Assembly: GCA_937910305.1 (NCBI GenBank)
Contig: CALEPS010000084.1
Coordinates: forward strand, 1-9,196
Source: an uncultured Bacteroidales bacterium
GTDB lineage: Bacteria > Bacteroidota > Bacteroidia > Bacteroidales > Paludibacteraceae
Reading direction: 5' to 3'
Length of the DNA: 9,196 nt
Numbering within the stretch: the first letter of the stretch is position 1; each line of letters opens with the position of its first letter. Made by a program: the position numbers and the translations under genes. This document shows, piece after piece, positions 1 through 6,656 of the stretch. Under the pieces are notes generated by a model. It saw only the letters and a list, made by a program, of their open reading frames with translations, ran no database searches and was not told the DNA's origin.

Positions 1-2
1 CG

Positions 3-506
3 GGCGGCACCGGCGCTGCGCTGACTTCTGCGTTTTTTGTGGACTGGGGTCCCCGCAGCATCACCGGCATTTACCCAAAGGGAGCTACGGCAGGCCTGGA
101 CCACAGGGACCTGGGCGAACAGACCGTGGAAGACCGCGACGGCAAAAAATTTCAGGCGATGGTTTCCCTGTTCAACTGGAAATGCGGCCTGACGGTCCGC
201 GACTACCGCGCTGTCGGCGCGATCCGTAACATTGACAGCGGCGTGTTCAAGACCGGCACGGCAGCCCAGAAGCTGGCGGCGTTGAGTTCTTTCCTGACCG
301 TAAAGAACCGCGTACGCCGTCCGGACAAAGGGATCTGGTATGTATCCAACGAACTGTACACGGCCATGGAACTGTTCCTGATGGACAAGAACAATTCCTA
401 TGTGACCCGTGACACCATCGAAGGCGGCATCCCGGTGATCCGGTTCGCAGGCAACCGCGTGGTGAAACTGGACGCCATCTCTGACGCGGAATCCCAGATC
501 GTTTAA
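3..506 (+). CDS. Phage major capsid protein, C-terminal part (5' truncated)
   Basis: This is the last 167 codons of a phage major capsid protein, the subunit that forms the icosahedral head. The frame is already open at base 3 and runs to the TAA at 504-506. The GTG at 39 lies inside the gene and is not its start. The segment around DWGPRSITGIYPKG, followed by a GL-H-DLGE-TVED-DG-KFQA pattern and FNWKCGLTVRDYRAVGAIRNID, is characteristic of the capsid family of short-tailed phages such as Bordetella BPP-1 (from family knowledge, not a search). Downstream genes are a cement protein and a tail adaptor, which is the normal order for such a structural module. Codons are strongly GC-ending and unlike the central Bacteroidales genes. 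The upstream half lies outside the window. Confidence 0.85.
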   Translation, partial: GGTGAALTSAFFVDWGPRSITGIYPKGATAGLDHRDLGEQTVEDRDGKKFQAMVSLFNWKCGLTVRDYRAVGAIRNIDSGVFKTGTAAQKLAALSSFLTVKNRVRRPDKGIWYVSNELYTAMELFLMDKNNSYVTRDTIEGGIPVIRFAGNRVVKLDAISDAESQIV

Positions 507-522
507 TTTAGACATTTTTAAG

Positions 523-529
523 AAAGGAG
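523..529 (+). promoter_or_regulatory. Strong Shine-Dalgarno site of the cement gene
   Basis: The sequence AAAGGAG lies nine bases before the ATG at 539. It fixes that start. It also matters for origin, because Bacteroidales genes rarely use such sites and none of the Bacteroidales genes in this window shows one. This argues that the phage part comes from a different host group. Confidence 0.75.
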
Positions 530-538
530 TATATCACC

Positions 539-931
539 ATGATTCCTGATTATGAAAATATGTTTTTGGACAAAAAGGCGGCCAGCACGTACGGTACGAC
601 CGCCGCGTATTCCGACAATGTAGTGGGCAACGGCAACGGCGGCAGCGCGTATGATCCGCCGTTCCTGTTCATCAATGTTTCCGAAGCGGCGATTGCCGGC
701 GGCAACATTACCGTGGTGTTGCAGACCTGCGACGCGGAAGGGTTCGGCAGCAATGTGAAGGATCTGGGCACGTATTACGTCCCCATCGGCGCGCTGGGCA
801 CCGTGGTAAAGGAACGCATTCCCTACGGCGGCCTGAAATTTTACCGCCTGAAACTGACCGGTTCCGCTTCCGTGACCGGAAATGGCAAGATTACCGCTGG
901 CTTTGTGCCGGACGTAGACCTGCCGCTGTAA
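539..931 (+). CDS. Bbp16-like capsid cement (decoration) protein
   Basis: This 130-residue protein sits 32 bases after the major capsid gene. It begins MIPDYENMFLDKKAAS and continues with an extended, beta-rich, Gly/Val-rich body with few charges, including NITVVLQTCD and YYVPIGALG, and ends in FVPDVDLPL. Length, position directly behind the coat gene and the general pattern match the Bbp16 capsid cement family of BPP-1-like podoviruses, whose members sit on the outside of the head and stabilise it. That is family knowledge; the sequence shows only the pattern and the gene order. The start is fixed by the strong ribosome binding site at 523-529. The gene looks complete, with a TAA stop and a terminator right after it. 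Confidence 0.75.
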   Translation: MIPDYENMFLDKKAASTYGTTAAYSDNVVGNGNGGSAYDPPFLFINVSEAAIAGGNITVVLQTCDAEGFGSNVKDLGTYYVPIGALGTVVKERIPYGGLKFYRLKLTGSASVTGNGKITAGFVPDVDLPL

Positions 932-944
932 TGTAAAACAAACC

Positions 945-975
945 AAAGGGCTGTCGCATGGCAGCCCTTTTTTAA
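945..975 (+). terminator. Rho-independent terminator after the cement gene
   Basis: An 11-bp stem (945-955 with 960-970, one G-T wobble) closes a 4-nt loop and runs straight into a T tract (968-973). The core is AAAGGGCTG pairing with CAGCCCTTT. It lies 13 bases after the cement stop codon and would separate high-level capsid and cement transcription from the adaptor gene, a common arrangement in phage head modules. Confidence 0.85.
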
Positions 976-991
976 AAAGAAAGGCAACATC

Positions 992-1540
992 ATGAACATT
1001 ACCGACATCTGCAATACGGCCCTGAACCATATAGGCAAAGGGACGGTGACGTCCGTGTCGGACCAGAACGAACTGGGACGCACGCTGAAGATACATTACG
1101 ATATGCAGCGGCGTTGGCTGCTGACAGAATATAACTGGGGATTTGCCCGGCGCACGGAAAAGCTGTCCTGGCTGGACGTTAAAATACCGGGCTGGGATTA
1201 CGTGTATGCCTATCCGAATGACTGCCTGATGGTGCGGCAGGTGTATAACGAAGAGACGGGCAGCGTGGAGAACCCATACGACATTGTAAATATCAACGAC
1301 AACACGAAAGCGATCGTCTGCAACCTGGCAGGCGCCTATATAGATTTCACCTATGATGTAAAAGATGTGGATATTTTTTCGCCGGATTTTCAGACGGCGT
1401 TAAGTTATTTTGTGGCCGGCGCGATTGCGTTACCGCTGGCAGGGTCGGCGGCCATGGGGCAGCAGATGAAGAACGAAGGGGCAATGATGCTGAACCAGGC
1501 GAAGACAAGGCGTATTGGATTGCTCCATCACCTCCTTTGA
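992..1540 (+). CDS. Phage head-tail adaptor / tail tubular protein A-like, 3' end replaced
   Basis: The protein begins MNITDICNTALNHIGKGTV and continues with LGRTLKIHYDMQRRWLLTEYNWGFARR. This N-terminus is typical of the T7 gp11-like tail tubular A / adaptor family, which joins the portal ring to the short tail. A GAAAGG site seven bases before the ATG supports the start. Residues 1 to about 172 (through MMLNQAKT) look genuine. The final part, RRIGLLHHLL, does not look like the family, and it coincides with the point where the sequence changes to Bacteroidales DNA. The true phage gene is therefore probably cut near 1505-1510, and the last residues are read from foreign DNA. Family proteins are usually somewhat longer than the visible 172 residues. 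Confidence 0.75.
   Translation: MNITDICNTALNHIGKGTVTSVSDQNELGRTLKIHYDMQRRWLLTEYNWGFARRTEKLSWLDVKIPGWDYVYAYPNDCLMVRQVYNEETGSVENPYDIVNINDNTKAIVCNLAGAYIDFTYDVKDVDIFSPDFQTALSYFVAGAIALPLAGSAAMGQQMKNEGAMMLNQAKTRRIGLLHHLL
1494..1520. other. Left border between phage and Bacteroidales DNA
   Basis: The phage adaptor frame degenerates after about 1507. A different frame, open only from 1494 (TGA at 1491-1493), starts to encode a Bacteroidales surface protein. No promoter or ribosome binding site is present for that second frame. The border lies within these bases and includes ACAAGGCGTAT at 1505-1515, which recurs inverted at the right border (8992-9002) with one mismatch. An assembly or amplification chimera is the simplest reading; a real insertion is not excluded. 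Confidence 0.6.
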
Positions 1541-4361
1541 GACCGCTATCTCTGCTGTCAATGCCGATAATAACACTTTCACGCTGGACGGTATGGTAGC
1601 CTTCGGAGAGCCCGATGGTCAGTTGGTGATTGAATGCCAAGGCAAATCCGTGACCATCTCCGCCCCGAAAAGTCCTCAATCTTTCTCTCTGCCCCTTGTA
1701 CCCGCTGCGACCATCAACGGCGTGCAATACACCGCCACGGCGCGCTTTACGGGCAATACGAGTTGCGAGAGGTCCATCGTCTTTGATGTACCGAACGCCA
1801 AGCAGGCATTGGAGACCGTGACCATAGATACCCTCACGGGCGGGTCTCTCACGCTGATTCCCTCCGATGCAGACCCCGCCAATGATTATGTATGGATCGT
1901 GAATGGCGTAGAGTATAAAAAAGCAGACGGTCAACCGCAGAACTATGCGGTTCCTGCATTCAGCACTGCCGGAACGCAGACATATATCTATAAGGAGTTC
2001 TATCCTATCTCCGGTTCGATGGACGATATGATGTCTAACGGCAACTACGAAAGCACGACGGGTTATGGCACTTACGGAGCGGTCAGTACAATAAGCGATT
2101 ATAATTACTGGGGATATTTCGACGAGGCGGCAGGATACAGTTTCTACAGCGACACTCTGGCAGGAGGAAGGAACCCGAACAAGCTGAAAGAGAATGGTTT
2201 CGCCGTTGTCAAGAACGCCCATTGTTTCTCGTCCTCTTACGCGACCGTAGAGGCCCACGAAGGAAGCAATTTCGCGCTCTTTGACGCTGCTACCGGAACT
2301 GCCGGAGGCAATAAAAAAGCGTGGTATGCCAATACAACCAACAATCCGAATCTCAAGCTTAAGAAAGGTACCACGTACGTACTCTCTTTCTGGGCAGCCA
2401 ATATCAACAACTACGGCGAGATGGACAATGCCGCGCGGTTCCAGTTCCGTATCGAGTATAACGGTCATACATGGAACTCAGCCGTATTGGATCTGAGCAA
2501 ACCGGAATTCCGCAATAATATATGGCACCAGCACTCCGAGACGTTCTACGCCGATGAGGATTGCGACGAGGTGACGATTTCGGTAGTGAACCTCAATACC
2601 AACACGCTCCATATCGGAAATGATTTTGCGCTGGACGACATCCAGTTCCACCCGATCAGTAGTGTCTCGCGTGTCGTCAAATCCCAGCAGCAGTTCGTTG
2701 TGACCGCGCACGAGCCTGCAGTAGATGCGTTCACGGCTACCGTACAGCCCGTGGCATGCGGCGGAACGGATTATACAGTTGCTATGCATGTGGAATACCA
2801 AAACCCGAACGGAAGGCTTATTATCAAAGACAACACCACCGGGGCTGAGTATCCCTATACCCTTCCCGCCGTTGCGTACGATACACCGGCGGCTCTCAAC
2901 GACAACATCGTCATCACTACCGACGAACCGGCGCATGAATGGGAAGCCTACTTTGAGGATTGGACAACAGCAAAGAAAACTGCTTCTACGGTCATTCCGG
3001 GTTTCCCGAGCATAAAGGTTAAGAACCTTGTATTCTCCACTCCTGGCTGTACGGATCTGACAAGTACGTTGACATTCGATCTTGATTACACCTACCAGCA
3101 GGGCACTCTGAGGTATTGGGTGGACGGTCTGCCCGCCCAAACCGCCGCGTACTCGGTATCCGACAAGACGGAGCAACAGTTAGTGGGGCTGAATTTTGCA
3201 GGTATTCCAGCGGACGGCAAAGCGCACACGCTTCACGTGTTATTCGACGGCGCGAACAGCTGCGCGAAGGATTCGCTGACCATCGTTCCTTACTCGCCTG
3301 TGATCAGCAACGTGGCTATCTCCGGCGTACCGGCTACTGTGACCTGCCCTACACAGGAATATCCGGCTACAGTGACCATCACTACTCCGTACGATGGCAC
3401 GGGGCATGAGTTCACTGTCCGTTATGACGACAGCGGTGCGCAGAGCATAACTATCGCCGCGACCGGAACGACGACCACAGCGACGCTGACGCTCCATAAC
3501 ATAGGTGGCGCGGCGCAGTATATCACGGTCGCTTATACGGATGCTCCCGCCTGCGCCATCCAAAGCACCGACGCTCTCACGCCGCCTACACGTATCAGCT
3601 GCGACAAAGACGAAGCTACTATCTGCGAGGGAGAGACCTATACATGGAAGGGTATGACCTACAGCCGCCCTGTGGGCATAGATACGATCACGAATCCTGC
3701 CAATGTCTATGACACGCTTCTGCTCACCGTCAACGCCACTCCCCGGATCTCTATCGGTACTGTTGCAATGACATGCGACAACGCGGGCGAGGTACGCATA
3801 CCTGTTACCGTGACGCACGGCGCACCGGACAGCTACGACATCGAGTTAGACGGCGTTCACTATGCCGGTATTGCGGACGGTACAGACATCGTATTCACGC
3901 CTACGACGATGGAGAGCGGCGAATATACGGCGAACATAACCGCCGGGGAAGGTCAATGCGAGACGACCGCCTCTTTCCGCTTCACTATCGCTCTCTCGGG
4001 ACAGATGTACAGCAAATGGACGGATGTTCTCTTTATTGACAACCATGACCACTTATATACCGACTATCAATGGTATGCAGACGGCACGGCAATAGCGAAC
4101 GAGAATCAGCAATACCTCTATCGTCCGGAGGGCATGAGCGGTGAGCCCACCCTCTTCTACTGCCGCTTGACGACCTCCGACGGCAAGACACTATATACTT
4201 GTCCGATGGTGTTTGACGACGTACCGCGTAGCGCTGATGCTGCTCCTACTACCGCTCCTGCACAAGTGATCCGCACATACCGAGTCGGACCACACGTGCA
4301 AATCGTCCAGACGATAGAGGGAGACCACATCCAAACCCGCAAAATCATTGTTTATGAGTAA
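1515..4361 (+). CDS. Large secreted multi-domain surface protein, probable T9SS cargo (N-terminus missing)
   Basis: About 950 residues of a long Bacteroidales exported protein. There is no signal peptide because the 5' end is cut off at the left border; the TTG at 1515 is only the first possible start codon in the frame. Residues about 1-150 look like beta-sandwich Ig-like repeats. Residues about 160-380 form a jelly-roll-like module ending in NDFALDDIQFHP, a pattern common in carbohydrate-binding-like domains. Further beta-rich repeats follow, including one with ICEGETYTWKGMTY, a motif widespread in Bacteroidetes adhesin-like proteins. Near the C-terminus a WTDVLFIDN... YQWYADGTAI segment resembles the conserved module preceding T9SS sorting domains, and the last 30 residues end in TRKIIVYE. 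I infer export across the outer membrane and a surface or matrix-binding role; the ligand cannot be told. Confidence 0.75.
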   Translation: MDCSITSFETAISAVNADNNTFTLDGMVAFGEPDGQLVIECQGKSVTISAPKSPQSFSLPLVPAATINGVQYTATARFTGNTSCERSIVFDVPNAKQALETVTIDTLTGGSLTLIPSDADPANDYVWIVNGVEYKKADGQPQNYAVPAFSTAGTQTYIYKEFYPISGSMDDMMSNGNYESTTGYGTYGAVSTISDYNYWGYFDEAAGYSFYSDTLAGGRNPNKLKENGFAVVKNAHCFSSSYATVEAHEGSNFALFDAATGTAGGNKKAWYANTTNNPNLKLKKGTTYVLSFWAANINNYGEMDNAARFQFRIEYNGHTWNSAVLDLSKPEFRNNIWHQHSETFYADEDCDEVTISVVNLNTNTLHIGNDFALDDIQFHPISSVSRVVKSQQQFVVTAHEPAVDAFTATVQPVACGGTDYTVAMHVEYQNPNGRLIIKDNTTGAEYPYTLPAVAYDTPAALNDNIVITTDEPAHEWEAYFEDWTTAKKTASTVIPGFPSIKVKNLVFSTPGCTDLTSTLTFDLDYTYQQGTLRYWVDGLPAQTAAYSVSDKTEQQLVGLNFAGIPADGKAHTLHVLFDGANSCAKDSLTIVPYSPVISNVAISGVPATVTCPTQEYPATVTITTPYDGTGHEFTVRYDDSGAQSITIAATGTTTTATLTLHNIGGAAQYITVAYTDAPACAIQSTDALTPPTRISCDKDEATICEGETYTWKGMTYSRPVGIDTITNPANVYDTLLLTVNATPRISIGTVAMTCDNAGEVRIPVTVTHGAPDSYDIELDGVHYAGIADGTDIVFTPTTMESGEYTANITAGEGQCETTASFRFTIALSGQMYSKWTDVLFIDNHDHLYTDYQWYADGTAIANENQQYLYRPEGMSGEPTLFYCRLTTSDGKTLYTCPMVFDDVPRSADAAPTTAPAQVIRTYRVGPHVQIVQTIEGDHIQTRKIIVYE

Positions 4362-4767
4362 ACCTATTTTACCCGCTTTGGCGGTAGATGCAGCCTGTAG
4401 CGGAAATCCCGGAGTAATGGAGTTCCGCGGGGTTATCGCGGATACCGGTACGGAAGTGTTCCATCGGGGACCTTTTGTACAAGGGACTAACAACATCGGA
4501 GAGTTTCTTGCGCTTGTACTCGGGCTGGCGTATATCAAGAAATACAACTTGAACTGGGTGATCTATACGGATAGCGTGACCGCGCTGGCATGGGTCCGCC
4601 AGAAGCGTTGCAAGACAAAGATAGAATGGAACGCATCCAACCAGGACCTGTTCCTGATGGTGCGCAAAGCCGAGATGTGGCTGCACGACAACACATGGAC
4701 AACACCCATCTACAAATGGGATACCAAAGCCTGGGGCGAGATCCCCGCAGACTTCGGTCGCAAGTAG
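4354..4767 (+). CDS. Ribonuclease H family protein
   Basis: A 137-residue RNase H-fold protein that would cleave the RNA strand of RNA-DNA hybrids in the cytoplasm. The four acidic metal-binding residues are visible: D12 in VDAACSGNPG, E50 in NNIGEFLA, D73 in YTDS and D133 in PADFGRK. The ending KWDTKAWGEIPADFGRK is familiar from Bacteroidales members of this family. I chose the ATG at 4354 rather than the TTG two codons earlier. With this start it overlaps the stop of the upstream surface-protein gene by 8 bp (ATGAGTAA), suggesting translational coupling or at least shared transcription, although the functions look unrelated. No gene-specific promoter is seen. Confidence 0.88.
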   Translation: MSKPILPALAVDAACSGNPGVMEFRGVIADTGTEVFHRGPFVQGTNNIGEFLALVLGLAYIKKYNLNWVIYTDSVTALAWVRQKRCKTKIEWNASNQDLFLMVRKAEMWLHDNTWTTPIYKWDTKAWGEIPADFGRK

Positions 4768-4825
4768 TCGCAAAGGGGCTTTTTGACAAACAGAAATAAC
4801 AAAAATAAGATTTTTGGACGATTTA

Positions 4826-4857
4826 TTTGCACAAACAACAAAAAAGCAGTACTTTTG
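4826..4857 (+). promoter_or_regulatory. Bacteroidetes sigma-type promoter of gapA
   Basis: A -33 element TTTG (4826-4829) and a -7 element TACTTTTG (4850-4857, consensus TAnnTTTG) are separated by 20 bases, the spacing known for the Bacteroidetes primary sigma factor. Transcription would begin near 4862, leaving a leader of about 60 bases before gapA. The 20 bases 4840-4859 are identical to the complement of 8367-8386 before feoB. Confidence 0.8.
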
Positions 4858-4896
4858 CAGAGCAAAAGCGAAACAGACTAACACAATTAATACACA

Positions 4897-4912
4897 AATA
4901 ATTTAAATTATT
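4897..4912. promoter_or_regulatory. 16-bp perfect AT palindrome in the gapA leader
   Basis: AATAATTTAAATTATT is its own reverse complement and lies eight bases before the gapA ATG, inside the transcribed leader. It could be a repressor site or a weak mRNA hairpin. It consists only of A and T in an AT-rich leader, so a chance origin is quite possible. Confidence 0.3.
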
Positions 4913-4920
4913 CTACAACT

Positions 4921-5988
4921 ATGACAAAAGTAGCTATTAACGGCTTCGGCCGTATTGGTCGTCTGGCATTCCGTCAGATGTTCGAGGCAGAGGGTTACGA
5001 GGTAGTCGCTATCAACGACCTGACCAGCCCGAAAATGTTGGCTCACCTTCTGAAATACGACACCGCTCAGGGCGGTTTCGCAGGTAAGTTCGGTGAGGGC
5101 AAGCACACTGTAAGTTACAAGGATGCTGTTCTCGCAGAGGACGGTAAGACCGTTGTTACTCCGGGTTCGATCACTGTTGACGGCAAGGAGATCACTATCT
5201 ACGCTAAGCCGAACGCAGCTGAGCTGCCTTGGGGCGAGCTGGGCATCGATGTAGTACTCGAGTGCACCGGATTCTATACCTCCAAAGCTAAAGCAGAGGC
5301 TCATATCCAGGCCGGCGCAAAGAAAGTAGTTATCTCTGCTCCTGCAGGAAACGACCTTCCGACCATCGTTTACAACGTAAACCACAAGACCCTGACTCCG
5401 GCAGACAAAGTTATCTCCGCAGCTTCTTGTACGACCAACTGCTTGGCTCCTATGGCAGCAGCGCTTCACAAATACGCTCCTATCCAGAGCGGTATTATGA
5501 GCACCATCCACGCTTACACCGGCGACCAGATGATTCTCGACGGTCCGCAACGCAAGGGTGACCTCCGTCGTAGCCGTGCGGGTGCGCAGAACATCGTTCC
5601 GAACAGCACCGGTGCTGCTAAGGCTATCGGTCTCGTTATTCCTGAGCTGAACGGCAAACTGATCGGTTCCGCACAGCGCGTACCGACTCCTACCGGTTCT
5701 ACCACTATCCTGGTAGCCGTTGTTAAGGGTAAAGACATCACCAAAGAGGGTATCAATGCCGCTATGAAGGCTGCCCAGACCGAGTCCTTCGGTTACACCG
5801 AGGATGAGATCGTATCGAGCGATGTAATCGGTATGAAGTTCGGTTCTCTCTTCGATGCTACCCAGACTATGGTTGCCAAGATCGACGAGGACACCTATCA
5901 GGTACAGGTTGTAAGCTGGTACGACAACGAGAACAGCTACACCAGCCAGATGGTACGTACTATCAAGTACTTGGCAGAACTGAAGTAA
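4921..5988 (+). CDS. gapA: Glyceraldehyde-3-phosphate dehydrogenase
   Basis: A complete 355-residue type I GAPDH, the glycolytic enzyme that oxidises and phosphorylates glyceraldehyde 3-phosphate with reduction of NAD. The Rossmann nucleotide-binding motif INGFGRIGR is at residues 6-14, and the acidic residue in IND (33) fits a preference for NAD over NADP. The catalytic cysteine is C170 in SAASCTTNCLAP and the assisting histidine is H197 in STIHAYT. The C-terminal domain contains GAAKAIG, RVPTPTGS and SWYDNENSY, all family hallmarks. Length is slightly above the usual 330-340. It is transcribed from the strong promoter at 4826-4857 with an AT-rich leader and no Shine-Dalgarno, as is normal for Bacteroidales. 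The final codons (AELK and TAA) lie inside a 52-bp tandem duplication. Two hairpins and a terminator follow. Confidence 0.97.
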   Translation: MTKVAINGFGRIGRLAFRQMFEAEGYEVVAINDLTSPKMLAHLLKYDTAQGGFAGKFGEGKHTVSYKDAVLAEDGKTVVTPGSITVDGKEITIYAKPNAAELPWGELGIDVVLECTGFYTSKAKAEAHIQAGAKKVVISAPAGNDLPTIVYNVNHKTLTPADKVISAASCTTNCLAPMAAALHKYAPIQSGIMSTIHAYTGDQMILDGPQRKGDLRRSRAGAQNIVPNSTGAAKAIGLVIPELNGKLIGSAQRVPTPTGSTTILVAVVKGKDITKEGINAAMKAAQTESFGYTEDEIVSSDVIGMKFGSLFDATQTMVAKIDEDTYQVQVVSWYDNENSYTSQMVRTIKYLAELK

Positions 5989-6079
5989 TGCCGAGTACGT
6001 CGTGCCCGTGGCTAAGACGTACACAGCAGAACTGAAGTAATGCCGAGTACGTCGTGCCCGTGGCTAAGACGTACACAGC
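5974..6079 (+). repeat. 52-bp tandem duplication spanning the gapA stop codon
   Basis: The bases from 5974 repeat exactly from 6026 (identical over 54 bases, period 52). Each copy starts with the last four sense codons and stop of gapA (GCAGAACTGAAGTAA) and holds a hairpin: GTACGTC and GACGTAC (5995-6001/6016-6022 and 6047-6053/6068-6074) around a 14-nt loop that contains a small inner GCC/GGC stem. At 6078, exactly one more period on, GCTGAGCTCCACTAA resembles the copy start (10 of 15 bases), suggesting a decayed third unit or the partner used in a slippage event. The second copy lies in the gapA 3' untranslated region. Confidence 0.9.
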
Positions 6080-6091
6080 TGAGCTCCACTA

Positions 6092-6131
6092 ATCTTGGAT
6101 TCCGAGGGGTCACACCCCGGATATCAGAGAT
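6092..6131 (+). other. Imperfect inverted repeat in the gapA 3' region
   Basis: Arms pair as ATCT/AGAT, GAT/ATC, CC/GG and a core GGGGT-CAC-ACCCC (6106-6110 with 6114-6118), with small internal mismatches. It precedes the main terminator by four bases and has no T tract of its own. It may protect the 3' end of gapA mRNA or be part of a small 3'-UTR RNA; neither is shown. Confidence 0.4.
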
Positions 6132-6134
6132 ACA

Positions 6135-6164
6135 AAAACAGACGCCCTTTCGGGCGTCTGTTTT
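6135..6164. terminator. Strong bidirectional terminator between gapA and the HMA gene
   Basis: A perfect 13-bp inverted repeat (6135-6147 with 6152-6164) around a TTTC loop has core CAGACGCCC/GGGCGTCTG and A tracts on one side, T tracts on the other, on both strands. It serves gapA on the plus strand and the converging feoB-HMA operon on the minus strand. A second short hairpin, GTGCGC/GCGCAC (6169-6174/6179-6184), sits between it and the HMA stop codon. Confidence 0.93.
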
Positions 6165-6190
6165 GTTTGTGCGCGGGAGCGCACGCATTC

Positions 6191-6574
6191 TCAATAGGGT
6201 GTGGAGGCGCCTGAGTCAGCGTCTGTGACAGCTTCCGGCTTTCCGGCCGCTGTTTCTTTCTGTTTCTGCTCCGTTTCTTTTACCGTGGCGGGTTTGTTGA
6301 TCTTCTTGAATGCTTCGAGAAGCGCCGGCACGTCCGTTTTGTTAGCGTCGTACGTGACCGTGACCGTCTTGGTATCAAGATCACAGGCGATGTCTTTCAC
6401 GCCTTTCTCGAAAGCAATATTCTTCATGATCTTGTCGATACAGCCCTGACAATGGATGTTGCAGGAAAGAACGACCGTCTGGCGGTTAGACCGCTTTGCT
6501 GACGGACCGTTCGCTGCGCTCACTGACAGAGTACAGAATACAGAACAGATGATGATTAAGAGATATTTTTTCAT
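6191..6574 (-). CDS. Exported HMA-domain (heavy-metal-associated) protein
   Basis: A 127-residue protein with a clear Sec signal peptide (MKK, then a hydrophobic core to residue 19, likely cleavage after VSA at 20). Residues about 32-92 form one heavy-metal-associated fold, with the metal-binding pair C42 and C45 in HCQGC and the expected VKDIACDLDTKTVTVTYD strand pattern. The last 35 residues are a polar K/E/Q-rich tail. Such domains usually bind and hand over soft metals, mostly copper, or mercury in MerP. Here the protein would sit in the periplasm. It lies 80 bases behind feoB on the same strand, with no promoter of its own seen, so it is probably in the same operon. Its partner could be the FeoB-like permease, but the metal is unknown. 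The stop is TGA, followed by the terminator at 6135-6164. Confidence 0.85.
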   Translation of the reverse strand: MKKYLLIIICSVFCTLSVSAANGPSAKRSNRQTVVLSCNIHCQGCIDKIMKNIAFEKGVKDIACDLDTKTVTVTYDANKTDVPALLEAFKKINKPATVKETEQKQKETAAGKPEAVTDADSGASTPY

Positions 6575-6596
6575 AATTGTATAGTTTTTAGTTTTC

Positions 6597-6656
6597 CTAG
6601 TTTAACTAGTTTATCTAGTCTATCTAGTCTATCTAGTTTAACTAGTTTATCTAGTT
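6597..6656. repeat. 9-bp CTAGTTTAT-type tandem repeat array
   Basis: Units begin at 6597, 6606, 6615, 6624, 6633, 6642 and (partial) 6651. They read CTAGTTTAA, CTAGTTTAT, CTAGTCTAT, CTAGTCTAT, CTAGTTTAA, CTAGTTTAT and CTAGTTA. The array fills most of the 80-base gap between feoB and the HMA gene and overlaps the feoB stop codon by two bases. CTAG is normally a rare tetranucleotide, so seven in phase stand out. The function is unknown. Confidence 0.9.

Noticed and set aside
518..1096. 192-codon minus-strand frame opposite the cement gene
   Set aside because: It would cross the terminator at 945-975 and contradict the clear phage gene with its own ribosome binding site.
1515..1517. TTG at 1515 as the true start of the large surface protein
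   Set aside because: No signal peptide, promoter or leader is present and the frame is already open upstream to 1494; the real start is lost at the border.
1347..2468. 373-codon minus-strand frame across the left border
   Set aside because: It spans the phage-Bacteroidales join and lies antisense to two credible genes; its translation has no recognisable pattern.
2478..3818. Long minus-strand frames opposite the large surface protein
   Set aside because: Shadow frames; the plus-strand protein has coherent domain structure over the whole region.
4348..4353. TTG at 4348 as start of the RNase H gene
   Set aside because: The ATG at 4354 gives the family-like start MSKPILPALAVDAACSG and a normal 8-bp overlap with the upstream stop.
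4903..6024. 373-codon open frame on the minus strand opposite gapA
   Set aside because: It is antisense to a fully convincing GAPDH, has no family-like motifs, and arises from the codon bias of gapA.
6597..6656. CRISPR array
   Set aside because: Units are 9 bp with no spacers and no cas genes; it is a simple tandem repeat.
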